Notes: generated from the letters alone by a model not told the origin. 21,381 nt of DNA from Saprospirales bacterium (GCA_016703765.1 JADJBL010000018.1:1-21381); one strand, 5' to 3'. Shown: positions 1 to 8,996, numbered from the stretch's first letter. Translations and numbers: made by a program.

Positions 1-306
1 AAGACTACCTCGCAAGATTTCCTCATAAAGCCTCTGAAAGCCGCGTCCGGCTGGGTCATCATGTCGGCCTCATGGTCAACGAGGCCCCTGACTTCACCGC
101 TCCTCAAGGAACTCCTCGATGACAGGCTGACGGAAACCTGGCCAGCCGCCCGCGCCCTGAAAGCGAAAAATTCATCCGGTGGATAAGTCCTTCGTGGGCC
201 GAAAACCCAACACGAGGTATGCCATCACAAAGGAAGGATGGCTTCGTTCTCGAGGCACCTGGCAGCGCTGGAGCAAATGATGAAGGAAACGAGGGATGAG
301 GGGTGA
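1..306 (+). CDS. Winged-helix transcriptional regulator, C-terminal part (5' end outside window, frameshifted)
   Basis: A DNA-binding regulator of the MarR/ArsR-like winged-helix type (the PF13601 kind), cut by the left edge of the window. Three pieces read across frames: SRVRLG then LMVNEAPDFTA, then KELLD and LTxxNLAS with ALKAKN, then FVGRKPNTRYAITKEG and HLAALEQMMKETRDEG, ending at TGA 304-306. The FVGRKPxTxYxxTKEG wing and the final LEQMM helix are typical of this family, which is only about 100 residues long, so almost the whole protein is here. At least two single-base indels (about 107-135 and 150-175, with another possible near 245) break the frame. creD follows 79 bp downstream on the same strand, a pairing common in Bacteroidota, so this protein probably controls creD. 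The ligand or signal cannot be told. Confidence 0.75.
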
Positions 307-385
307 GTTTTTTGCTCAATTGCTTTGAATTTCAAAGTTCTTTAAATAAATAAAATTGAAAACCGAAAATTAAAACTGAAAACCT

Positions 386-1693
386 ATGCAAAACCAAGAG
401 TCATCCACTACGCAACGCTTTAAACCACCGATTGAAAACGTTTTTGTGAAACTGGGATCTATCAAGCTTTCCGTCCTGCTCCTGCTGCTTCCCAACGCCA
501 GGATCCGTGATGTGATCATCGAGCGACAATACCGGCAGGAGGAAGCGGTGGCGAGCGTCAGCCATTTCGGGGTGCCGCACAGCGGATCACCGGACCGGTG
601 CTGAGCATTCCTTTACCTCCCCGCAGAACAAGAGCCGGAAACGGACCGCCTATCAGGAGATCGCTCATTTCGCCCTTGAACGGCTGACATCGACGGGCGA
701 TATGGAGCACCAGATCCGGCAAAAGGGAATCTTCGACGTGATCCTGTACCAGAGCAATTCGCAGATCAGGGGCGCCCTTTCTTCGGCCCGCTGATTTTAG
801 CGCCTTGCACGTAGCCTGAAGACGTCCATTGGGTGCGCAAACATATCGCCTCGGAATTACCGGGAATGTCGGGGATCAAAACTCCATTCTCGATTGGGGA
901 GGAGAAGAATCCGCATGGAGCCCGGAACCGCTTACCCGGCGCTGCTCCTTCCGGCGTGAGTATCGGCGTGCTGATAGCCGAAGCAACGGAGAGCTACGCC
1001 TTCTCCATTCCCCGAAAATTAACGGTAGCCATTCCATGGAATTTGAACCTGGTAGGCAAGGAAACCAAGGTAAGCCTCAAGTCGGGATGGCATTCCCCAG
1101 TTTTGAAGGAGCTTTCTCCCCGAGCCCCGCGAGGTCGGCCCCTGACGGGTTTTCTCGCCTCCTGAACATCCTCGACCTCAACCGCAACTACCCCAAAGCT
1201 GGAAGAACGAAACTTTTGGTTGTGACTCTGCTCGGAGTGCGACTCATAAAACCGATCGACGAGTACATGAAAAACGAGCGCTCGGCCAAGTACTCATCCC
1301 GGTCATCGGGCTCACGTTCTGATCTATTTCTTCTTCGATCCTTCGGAAATTTCACATACACCCCCTCCAGTATTTCCTGATCGGCATAGCCCTTATCGTG
1401 TTCTTCCTCTTGCTCCTCTCGCTTTCCGAGCAATCGGTTTCGATCCGGCCTTACCTGATCGCTTCCGTGGCCACGGTGGGACTCATTTCGGGCTATAGCG
1501 GCTTCTTTCCTGAAATCGGGCCCTCTCGCCCTGCAGCCTCGCATTGCTCCGGCTCTGATCTACGGTTTTATTTTCATCGTGCCGCAACTGGAAGACTACG
1601 CCCTGCTCGCCAGGAAGCGCCGGCATCTTTGCAGCCCTGGCCGCCGTGATGTATTATTCGAGGAAGGTGGACTGGTATAATCTTGGAGATTAA
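386..1693 (+). CDS. creD: Inner-membrane protein CreD (cell envelope integrity), multiply frameshifted
   Basis: CreD is an inner-membrane protein of the CreBC regulon, tied in enterobacteria to envelope integrity and colicin E2 tolerance; its biochemical role is unknown. ATG 386 begins MQNQESS, followed by KLGSIKLSVLLLLL, a first membrane helix, and VIIERQYRQEEAVASVS, the hallmark start of CreD. Further pieces in other frames are ITGPVLSIPFTSPQNK, the periplasmic part with GMSGIK and GKETKVSLKS, LNRNYP with PIDEYMKNERSAKY, then the C-terminal helices QYFLIGIALI, ATVGLISGYSG and YGFIFIV, ending MYYSRKVDWYNLGD with TAA at 1691-1693. The implied length of about 435 residues fits the family. At least six indels are needed. 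The stop codon overlaps that of convergent crcB. A functional gene seems likely if the indels are errors. Confidence 0.85.
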
Positions 1694-2004
1694 CCCAACA
1701 ACCTACCCACCCAATACCCGAAATACACCGCCCCCAAACACAGCCCTACGCTTAGGAGGACGTTCAGCAAGGCCATGCCCATTTTGCCATCCTGAATGAG
1801 GTACATGGTTTCGGCGGAGAAGGTGGAAAAAGTGCTGAAACCGCCGCAGAATCCGGCCATGAAGAGAACCCTGTATGGGGCGGAGAGATCGCCCCTCAGG
1901 CTAACTCCGGTCAGGAAGCCGAGGATCGCGGAAGCCAGGAGGTTGACCAGCAGGGTGGACCAGGGGAAGATAAAAGAGTATCGCGCCAGGAGGTTGCCGA
2001 GCGG
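1690..2004 (-). CDS. crcB: Fluoride channel CrcB/Fluc, N-terminally truncated
   Basis: Fluc/CrcB proteins are small dimeric membrane channels that export fluoride. One reverse frame reads LGNLLARYSFIFPWSTLLVN, then LLASAILGFLTGVSL, the signature GFCGGFSTFSTFSAE (the Phe/Thr-rich filter region of the family), and a last helix ending GYWVGRLLG with the stop at 1690-1692. The normal N-terminus, with its GGxxGAxxR motif (about 20-25 residues), is absent. Instead the sequence runs into the 3' part of a wecA-type gene near position 2001, and no convincing start codon or ribosome site remains for crcB. Without helix 1 the protein should not work, unless it is made as a fusion (the two parts are in different frames). 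This is either a real deletion or an assembly fault. Confidence 0.85.
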   Translation of the reverse strand, partial: PLGNLLARYSFIFPWSTLLVNLLASAILGFLTGVSLRGDLSAPYRVLFMAGFCGGFSTFSTFSAETMYLIQDGKMGMALLNVLLSVGLCLGAVYFGYWVGRLLG

Positions 2005-2842
2005 TCGGGCGAAAGGGGAGAGCGGCCTTTGAGCGCGCGGGTGACGAATACGCGGAGCGTGTCGAACAATGGAAGGATCAAGATCCCGATGGCCACGGCA
2101 GGCACGGCGTTTAGCTTATAGGGGTTCGCGTCGGGGAGGAGCTTGTTGGATTCGATAAACTGGATGGCCAGGATCGAACAAATCAGCCCGATGAGCAAGG
2201 CCCCGTATCGCCCATGAATATCTGGGCAGGCGGAAATTGTATTTCAAAAATGCAAACACGGCCCCTGCCAGGGAAAAGGCGATGATCGACATGACCGTAT
2301 TGCCCGTCATGATGAACCAGATACCCAGGATCACGGAGGATCAGGGTCGCGATACTCCCCGACAGCCCGTTGATCCCGTCGATCAGGTTGAAGAGGCATT
2401 GATGATCACTCAGGATGGTGAAAATGGAAAGGAATAACTCGCCACGGCAGGCAATTCGTAGATTCCGAAAATGCCGTACAGGCTGGTGAGTTGCACATCG
2501 GCCTTAAAAAACGATTATGGCGGCGGCCACGATCTCGCCGATCAGCTTTTTATGGGGCGACATGGGCACAGGTCATCCTTGGCGCCGATCAGGAAAACGA
2601 TGACAAAGGAACAAAGGATGTATTGCAGGGAGCCGAAAGCGTCGAAGGGGGTCCAGAGTACGATGGAAAGACCACGCCAGCGAAAAATCCGATCCCGCCG
2701 AGGGAAGGGGTCCTAACCCGGTGGGAATGGCGTTTCCCCTGGTTCTGCCATCAGATTTTCGAACGAGCCACTGGATGATAGATGGAATGGCAAAATACGT
2801 CAAAGTGAAGGCGGTTAAAAAACTAAAGGCGACATCATACAT
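2001..2842 (-). CDS. wecA: WecA/MraY-family undecaprenyl-phosphate sugar-1-phosphate transferase, 3'-truncated and frameshifted
   Basis: A polytopic membrane enzyme that moves a sugar-1-phosphate (GlcNAc-1-P in WecA) from a UDP-sugar to undecaprenyl phosphate, starting surface polysaccharide synthesis. From ATG 2842 the pieces are MYDVAFSFLTAFTLTYFAIP, FGSLQYILCSFVIVFLIGA then KDD (the DD motif that binds Mg and lipid), FNLIDGINGLSGSIATLIL (the NxxNxxDGxxGL-type motif), MTGNTVMSIIAFSLAGAV with LKYNF, and LIGLICSILA. The last recognisable part is PLFDTLRVFVTRALKGRSPLSPD. The HIHH box and the final ~100 residues that should follow SPDR are missing, because the sequence jumps into crcB at about 2001. 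At least five frame changes occur. It is divergent from uppS, which supplies the precursor of its lipid substrate. The sugar specificity is inferred only. Confidence 0.85.
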
Positions 2843-2902
2843 ATGTCATGGCATTTCTCGTTGACAAAATTGCTTCCTTATTCGCGAACAGGCAAGTTTT
2901 CT

Positions 2903-2910
2903 TACCTTTG
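2903..2910 (+). promoter_or_regulatory. Candidate Bacteroidota -7 box (TACCTTTG) for uppS
   Basis: TACCTTTG matches the Bacteroidota -7 consensus TAnnTTTG and lies 73 bp before the uppS ATG, in the 140-bp space between the divergent wecA and uppS genes. No clear TTTG/TTG element sits at the usual 19-21 bp upstream, so this rests on the -7 box and its position alone. Confidence 0.45.
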
Positions 2911-2982
2911 TTTGCCTTAATATCTTTTTAAGCAACTCATAATCACGAAAGGCGATCGCCAAAAACGCACGTGCGGTTACGA

Positions 2983-3717
<735 letters not shown>

Positions 3718-3735
3718 ACCTATACAACCCTTGTC

Positions 3736-3743
3736 TATCTTCG
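3736..3743 (+). promoter_or_regulatory. Candidate -7 box (TATCTTCG) for bamA
   Basis: TATCTTCG matches seven of the eight positions of TAnnTTTG. It lies 18 bp after the uppS stop and 53 bp before the preferred bamA ATG at 3797. It could give bamA its own transcript beside read-through from uppS. An upstream in-frame ATG at 3731 would overlap this box, which favours 3797 as the true start. No good -33 element is seen. Confidence 0.35.
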
Positions 3744-3796
3744 CACCCTCTTTTTCCCTGGAACCTCAACCAATTACCACCCTCACGCTCTCCCGC

Positions 3797-6317
3797 ATGA
3801 AGATTCAAAATATCGCTTTCCTCTTCCTCCTTTCATTGATCTCCCTCCGGACGCAAGCCCAGGTGGCCGATACCCTTTTTCCGGTTTTCAATTACGGCGA
3901 AACCCAAGACTATGAGATCGGCGGAATCAAGGTCACTGGCGCCGTGTTCAGCGATGAAAATGCCCTGAAATCCATCGCAGGCTTCGCGTCGGCGACCGCA
4001 TCCGCATTCCCGGAGGCGATATCCCCAGGGCCATGAAATCCCTTTGGAACCTCAAGCTCTTTACCAATATTCAGATCCTCCAGGAAAAAACCATCGGCGA
4101 CATCATCTTCCTCGAAATCCGCGTCGAGGAAAGGCCCCGGCTTACCAGCCACTCTTTCCGGAATATCCGCAAATCACTCCACGACGATATCAACGAGAAA
4201 ATCAACCCCATACTGGTCAAGGGAGGCATCGTAACCGACAACATCAAAGTGACCGCCCAGAAGGCGATTGAAAAATATTTCATAGAAAAAGGCTACCTCG
4301 ACGCTACGGTGCAGGTAATCGAAGAGCCCGATTCGAGCCGTATCAACGCCGTCCGACTGGTATTCGACGCCAATCAGGGCAAAAGGGTGCGCATTCAGGA
4401 CATCATCTTCGTCGGAAACGAAAACGCCAAAACCGGCAAACTGCGGCGCCTGATGAAAGATACCAAGTCCAAACGCGCCCTATTCTCCTCCTCCAAATAC
4501 ATCCGGGCCGATTACCGGGAAGACCGCAAAAAGCTCATTGCCCACTACAACACCATCGGCTTCCGGGATGCCACCGTCCTCCGCGATTCCCTCTGGCGCG
4601 AAGAAGACGGCGACATGGTCATCCAGATAGACCTTTCGGAAGGGCCCCGTTACTATTTCCGCGATATCACCTGGAAGGGAAATTCCATTTACACCGAACA
4701 AGTCCTTTCGGACGTGCTGGGCATCAAAAAGGCGACGTACTATAACCAGGAGCTCCTCGAAAAACGGCTCACCTTCAGCGAGGAGGGCCGCGACGTGTCG
4801 AGCCTCTACATGGACAACGGTTACCTGTTTTTCAATATCGACCCCATTGAAATAGCCATCACCGGCGACTCCTTGGATCTGGAAATGCGCATCTTCGAAG
4901 GCCCGCAAGCCACCATCGACAAAGTGGTCATCGCCGGCAATGACCGCACCCACGAGCACGTCATCCGCCGCGAATTGCGCACCCTGCCGGGCGACAAGTT
5001 CAGCCGCTCGATATCATCCGCTCCTAGCGCCAGCTCATCAACCTGGGGTATTTCAACCCCGAGAACTTTGGCATCAATACGCCCGTCAACCCCCAGCGCG
5101 GGACGGTCGACATCGAATACACCGTCGAGGAAAAGCCCTCCGACCAGCTCGAACTCTCCGCCGGTTGGGGAGGCGTGGGCCGCGGAGTGATCGGAACCCT
5201 CGGGGTCTCGTTCAATAACTTCTCCGCCCGCAATATTTTCAAGAAAGAATCCTGGAGCCCCCTGCCCCAGGGCGACGGCCAAAGGCTCTCCATCCGGGCC
5301 CAGACCAACGGCCGCTTTTTCCAATCCTATAACCTCTCGTTCACCGAGCCCTGGCTCGGAGGGAAGAAACCCAATTCTTTCACCGCGGCCGGTTTCTACA
5401 CCCGTTTCAACTATTCCGGCGGTATCTTCGGGATCGGAGGTCTGACCCTTAGCCTGGGAACCCGTCTCAAATTCCCCGACGACAACTTCGTCTCCTCCAC
5501 CTCCATCAACCTCCAAAACCTGGCCCTCACCAACTGGCTCGACGGCCTCTTCCGCACGGAGAACGGGGAGGTGGTGACCGACGGCAATTTCAACAACTTC
5601 AGCATTACCCAGAATATCACCCGCAGCACGATCAACAACCCGCTCTTCCCGCAGGAGGGCTCGCGGTTCTCGCTGTCGCTGCAGGCTACCTTGCCGTATT
5701 CGCTTTTCAACGACAGACCCTACGCCGACCTCCCCGTAGCGGAGCGCTTCAAATGGCTGGAATACCACAAGTGGCGCTTCACCGCCGAGTGGTACACCAC
5801 CCTGATTGGGAAACTGACCCTAAAAACAGAGGCAAAGATCGGCATGATCGGGGCCTACAACAAGGAGATCGGCATCTCCCCCTTCGAGCGCTTCCAGTTG
5901 GGAGGCGACGGCCTCAACAATCAGCAATTCGGGCAGTTTAACGGCACGGACATCGTCTCCATGCGGGGCTATGAGATCACCGACCTGGACGGCAACCTGA
6001 TCAACGGGCAAACGGTCGCTACGCCCATATTCGATAAATTCACGGTCGAGCTGCGCTACCCGGTCTCCCTCAACCCCAACTCGACGATCTACGTCCTGGC
6101 CTTTGCGCAGGGGGGCAACGCATTCCGCAGCTTCCGCGATTTCAACCCATTCGATATCAAGCGCTCTGCCGGCGTAGGCCTGCGGGTATTTCTGCCCATG
6201 TTCGGTATCCTGGGCTTCGACTACGGCCTCGGCTTCGACAAAGACAACAACGGGTCCGGTAACGTTTTCAAAACGTTTGGAGACTTTAATATCATTTTGG
6301 GATTTGAGCCGGAGTAA
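3797..6317 (+). CDS. bamA: Outer-membrane protein assembly factor BamA (Omp85), two frameshifts
   Basis: BamA is the Omp85 core of the machine that folds beta-barrel proteins into the outer membrane. ATG 3797 is chosen because it begins a clean signal peptide, MKIQNIAFLFLLSLISLR then TQAQ. Repeated POTRA domains follow: DYEIGGIKVTGAVFSDENAL, then EKYFIEKGYLDATV, then IQDIIFVGNENAKTGKLRRL, then FRDITWKGNSIYTEQVLSDV, then IDKVVIAGNDRTHEHVIRRE. From about residue 460 comes the barrel: SAGWGGVGRGVIGTLGVSFN, FTEPWLGGKKP, and near the end FGQFNGTDIVSMRGYE, loop 6 with an RGYE motif in place of the family's (V/I)RG(Y/F). It ends FGDFNIILGFEPE. About 840 residues, normal for Bacteroidota. Single-base indels lie near 3985 and 5015-5030. 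A second copy of its last ~175 bp lies at 7592-7771. Confidence 0.93.
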
Positions 6318-6334
6318 TAGCGCCTGAAGCGTTG

Positions 6335-7455
6335 TCATCCTCCTTTCTTCCTGAACGGGTTATACCGGTAAAAAAGACCGATGGAGGTCCTGGAGGAATT
6401 CTCGAAAATATCTTCCCCCAATAACGGTAGAGTGGTTTTCAACTCGATATCGGTATTCGGCAATACCTCATAAGATACCGAGATTCCGAAGCCTTTGACC
6501 TGGTAATACCCCAGTTTCAGTACTTCCGGACTGGGGTTCGGCGTGATGTTCTCGAACTTGTTTTCATTGTCTTCTATCCAGCTTCCCCCGAAGCCAAACC
6601 GCAAATGCCTGCCGGTTTTTAGGAGATGGTGGTATTTCACGCCGACAAAGGTGGAGTAAATCAATCCTTTGATATCCCTGCTCGGACTCCCGCCATTAAA
6701 GCTCAGCCACCAATCCTTTTCGAGGTTCAGCGACAGGTTGAGGTTATTGACGAGGAACTCGACACCCAAACCGGGCGCGACACCAAATGGTTTGTTGAAT
6801 TTTTCACCGGGGATCAACTTAATATTGATTGGGAACGCCCGGGCCCCAATGACCCCGTTTAGTGTCAAAAAACCCATATTATTGAATTCCTCCTTTTTTG
6901 CTCCGATGCGATATATAAACAACAGGGAGTAATTGGAACCTCCAACTATCCCTGCGAAATTGGGGGCATACTGAAGTTTTGTCCTCAGTTCAATATCCAG
7001 CCATTGGGCAGGGTATGATATCGAAATTTGAACTCCTTTTCGCTGCTCAACAAAAAACCCGGTATCATGTGTTTTAACGCATTTTCTCTTCTTTTCCAGT
7101 AGTGTCCAAGTCCAATCGAAAAATATTTTAATCCCCAATAAAAATTTACTTGATCTTCTTCCAGGATTTCATCCACATTCCATTCTTCATCAAATTGTTT
7201 ACCCAAGTAATTAAAAAAAGTTAAATTATACCCCCTTTGCAAGCTGATTCTCATCGGAAAATTTCTTTTTCCCACTTCGATTCCAAATACACTTGTAGTT
7301 AATATTTTTGGAGGTCCGCCAGGTGAAAATTCCGGCTCCCCGTTATCGTGAAGCATGATCCCAATAATGCCGTGAATAAAGCAGTTTGGTGAATTTGATT
7401 GAGAGATACAAGGAATTTGGAGAATAAGGAAAAAAGGAAAAAATATTGTTTTCAT
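6335..7455 (-). CDS. Hypothetical secreted, probable outer-membrane protein in an AT-richer segment, one frameshift
   Basis: No family recognised. ATG 7455 starts a signal peptide, MKTIFFPFFLILQIPCIS then QSNSPN, so the protein is exported. The first frame runs to about 6990 (FGIEVGKRNFPMRISLQRG, FSIGLGHYWKRRENAL, EKEFKFRYHTLPNGW). The frame then changes and continues LDIELRTKLQYAPNFAGIVG, FPINIKLIPGEKF, FVGVKYHHLLKTGRHLRFGF and SVSYEVLPNTDIELKTTLPL, ending FYRYNPFRKKGG. About 370 residues with alternating aromatic and polar stretches, as in small outer-membrane barrels; this is inference from texture. The stop lies 17 bp from the bamA stop, tail to tail. Its 5' half is clearly more AT-rich than the neighbouring genes, which suggests a different origin. 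A 17-bp perfect inverted repeat sits 12 bp upstream of the ATG. Confidence 0.7.
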
Positions 7456-7467
7456 ATCAATAATTTT

Positions 7468-7504
7468 CAAAACTCTGCCGAAACACTGTTTCGGCAGAGT
7501 TTTG
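7468..7504. terminator. 17-bp perfect inverted repeat (hairpin), terminator-like
   Basis: The arms CAAAACTCTGCCGAAAC (7468-7484) and GTTTCGGCAGAGTTTTG (7488-7504) are exact reverse complements around a 3-base loop. The A-run before and T-run after a GC-rich core give the shape of a bidirectional intrinsic terminator. Its place, ending only 12 bp upstream of the reverse-strand ATG at 7455, is odd: it would stop read-through into that gene or act in its 5' leader. It could also be a binding site for a dimeric regulator. Confidence 0.6.
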
Positions 7505-7591
7505 AATACAAGGGGAGAATAGTCCAAGCATTTTTCCAAATCTATTTTCCCATTTTGAGGATTCCAATGACTTATGTCAGTCGTCAGGCTT

Positions 7592-7771
7592 TTTAACAAC
7601 CCCTTCGACATCAACCGATCCGCCGGCGTTGGACTGAGGGTATTCCTGCCCATGTTCGGTATCCTGGGCTTCGATTACGGCCTCGGCTTCGACAAGGACA
7701 ACAACGGCTCCGGCAACGTTTTCAAAACGTTTGGAGACTTTAATATCATTTTGGGATTTGAGCCGGAGTAA
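7592..7771 (+). pseudogene. Second copy of the bamA 3' end (about 58 codons only)
   Basis: From NPFDINRSAGVGLRVFLP to the stop at 7769-7771 this repeats the last ~58 residues of the BamA barrel at 6145-6317, with one amino-acid change (Lys to Asn). Over the ~174 aligned bases I count about 14 differences, all but one synonymous. The last ~65 bases, from AACGTTTTCAAAACG to the TAA, are identical. There is no signal peptide, POTRA region or rest of the barrel upstream; an in-frame ATG at 7574 would give a 65-residue peptide of doubtful meaning. The pattern of silent changes means this tail diverged while part of a working bamA, not as a free pseudogene. A convergent terminator follows at 7782-7818. 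Confidence 0.9.
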
Positions 7772-7781
7772 CGGCATAAAA

Positions 7782-7818
7782 CTTTCTGATTCCCTTGGCC
7801 AAGGAGGGAATCAGAAAG
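7782..7818. terminator. Bidirectional terminator hairpin between the bamA tail copy and a reverse-strand gene
   Basis: CTTTCTGATTCCCT (7782-7795) pairs perfectly with AGGGAATCAGAAAG (7805-7818) across a 9-base loop. The centre holds a competing 12-bp palindrome, CCTTGGCCAAGG (7793-7804). The right arm overlaps the stop codon (7811-7813) of the convergent reverse gene. It is placed to end transcripts from both sides. No comparable hairpin follows the intact bamA at 6317. Confidence 0.6.
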
Positions 7819-8398
7819 AATATCCGGCTGCCAGGCCACCCCACCAGAATGTTCGAGGGTATTCTGAAATGGGGTTGGCATCCTTGCCAATAGTAGATAG
7901 AAAATAATAAGTCCAGCCATTGCCCTTTATCGGGAAAAAGTAAGCCTTGAAATAAGGCCCGGCAGACCGTCTTTGATACCTGACCCCAAAATGATAAAAC
8001 AGACTGAAATTCGAAGACCATACCATCCACCTTTGAATGAGTGGTGAATAGGCTCTCCCCCTGTCAAGCACCAAATCGAGTCCAGTTTCCAGGTACCAAG
8101 ACCTGTACCCGAAAGCGAGGTTTGCCCTTTGCAACAGGTAAAAACGGATTTCCGGGTCGCGGGGTTGGTGGGAAGTTAGGCAACTGGCGCCAAAGGCATA
8201 GGAGCCCCTCACATGGTTATTAAAAGCGCGGAAAACCATGCGTTCGTAGTTGAACGATTGATAGCCGCCAATGCCCAGGACTTCTAAGTAAATAATCTTG
8301 TTTGCCGGAACTCCCAGGCCTACCTGGCCGTCGAGCAGGGTAAATCCCCAGAGGAAGAAACTGGCTGTGAGCAGGAGTATTTGGGTTCTCAATGTCAT
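7811..8398 (-). CDS. Hypothetical exported protein, tandem paralogue of the gene at 8410-8973
   Basis: Unbroken frame from ATG 8398 to TGA 7811-7813, 195 residues. It opens with a signal peptide, MTLRTQILLLTASFFLWGF then TLLDGQ. After it come IIYLEVLGIGGYQSFNYERM and VFRAFNNHVRGSYAFGAS, a middle part YLETGLDLVL, HFGVRYQRRSAGPYFKAYFF, and the end WWGGLAAGYSF. The alternating aromatic strands and the final aromatic residue suggest a small outer-membrane beta-barrel; no function is known to me. It shares order and motifs (GxGGYxSxNYER, RYQRR/RFQRK, FKAY, WWGG-A-GY-F) with the neighbour 11 bp upstream, so the two arose by duplication and are probably co-transcribed. A longer in-frame start at 8452 would lie inside the upstream gene and lose the signal peptide. 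Confidence 0.75.
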   Translation of the reverse strand: MTLRTQILLLTASFFLWGFTLLDGQVGLGVPANKIIYLEVLGIGGYQSFNYERMVFRAFNNHVRGSYAFGASCLTSHQPRDPEIRFYLLQRANLAFGYRSWYLETGLDLVLDRGRAYSPLIQRWMVWSSNFSLFYHFGVRYQRRSAGPYFKAYFFPIKGNGWTYYFLSTIGKDANPISEYPRTFWWGGLAAGYSF

Positions 8399-8409
8399 AG
8401 TACTGATAT

Positions 8410-8973
8410 TTAAAAAGCGTATCCGATGGCGAAGCCGCCCCACCAATACCATTCCGGCCCCTTCCAGGGTTTGTCGATCAAGTACAGGTAAAAATCGTTG
8501 TAAGCGTCGTTGTGAATCGGGAAGGCATATGCTTTAAAGAATGGCCAATTCTTCCTTTGAAACCGGATTCCGGCATGTGGAAAAAGGGTTCCTGCATTAT
8601 TCCAAGCCAACCAATAATCCCGATAACTGTAAGATCTTTTTCGGGCAAGGATTACATTGGCGCCAATTTCGAGGTAAATACCGTTGATTCCATAAGTCAC
8701 ATTGAGCCTTTCCAAAAAATATACGCGCTGAATATCGCGGGGTTGGTAATAATAACTTCCTCCTATGGAAGCAGATACCATCAGCCTTTCCCTACATGCC
8801 CGGAACAGCACCCGTTCGTAATTCAGAGAATAATAGCCTCCAACGCCAAGGGCCTCCCCGTAAACTACGTTATTGGACATTCGGTGGGGAGCATTTTGGG
8901 CGCTCAGGGGTATAGCGCCCAAAAGGAAAACGGCGGTAAAATAGTAAAGAAGCTTTATTGGAAAACGTTTCAT
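8410..8973 (-). CDS. Hypothetical exported protein, first of a tandem paralogous pair
   Basis: Unbroken 187-residue frame from ATG 8973. The signal peptide is MKRFPIKLLYYFTAVFLLGA then IPLSAQ. The mature part has VVYGEALGVGGYYSLNYERV, LFRACRERLMVSASIGGSYY, YLEIGANVILARKRSYSYRD, HAGIRFQRKNWPFFKAYAFP and the end WWGGFAIGYAF. The GxGGYYSxNYER motif and glycine-aromatic strands recur in small uncharacterised Bacteroidota envelope proteins; a beta-barrel is likely but not proven. It lies 11 bp before its paralogue at 7811-8398. Both are intact, while most genes in this window are frameshifted. No known substrate or partner. Confidence 0.75.
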   Translation of the reverse strand: MKRFPIKLLYYFTAVFLLGAIPLSAQNAPHRMSNNVVYGEALGVGGYYSLNYERVLFRACRERLMVSASIGGSYYYQPRDIQRVYFLERLNVTYGINGIYLEIGANVILARKRSYSYRDYWLAWNNAGTLFPHAGIRFQRKNWPFFKAYAFPIHNDAYNDFYLYLIDKPWKGPEWYWWGGFAIGYAF

Positions 8974-8996
8974 CGGCTTTCAATAATCCCTGATTA

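Noticed and set aside
829..1380. A long plus-strand open frame of 183 codons inside the creD region
   Set aside because: It only partly follows creD and mixes frames. The conserved CreD segments (MSGIK, GKETKVSLKS, LNRNYP, SAKY, QYFLIG) lie across several frames, so this is not a separate gene.
2951..2960. GGCGATCGCC palindrome before uppS, resembling the cyanobacterial HIP1 octamer GCGATCGC
   Set aside because: A single copy in a clearly non-cyanobacterial context; a chance palindrome is the simplest reading.
4821..5768. A 315-codon reverse-strand open frame opposite bamA
   Set aside because: Shadow of bamA in GC-rich coding DNA, rich in Gly/Glu/Val with no domain; bamA on the plus strand is certain.
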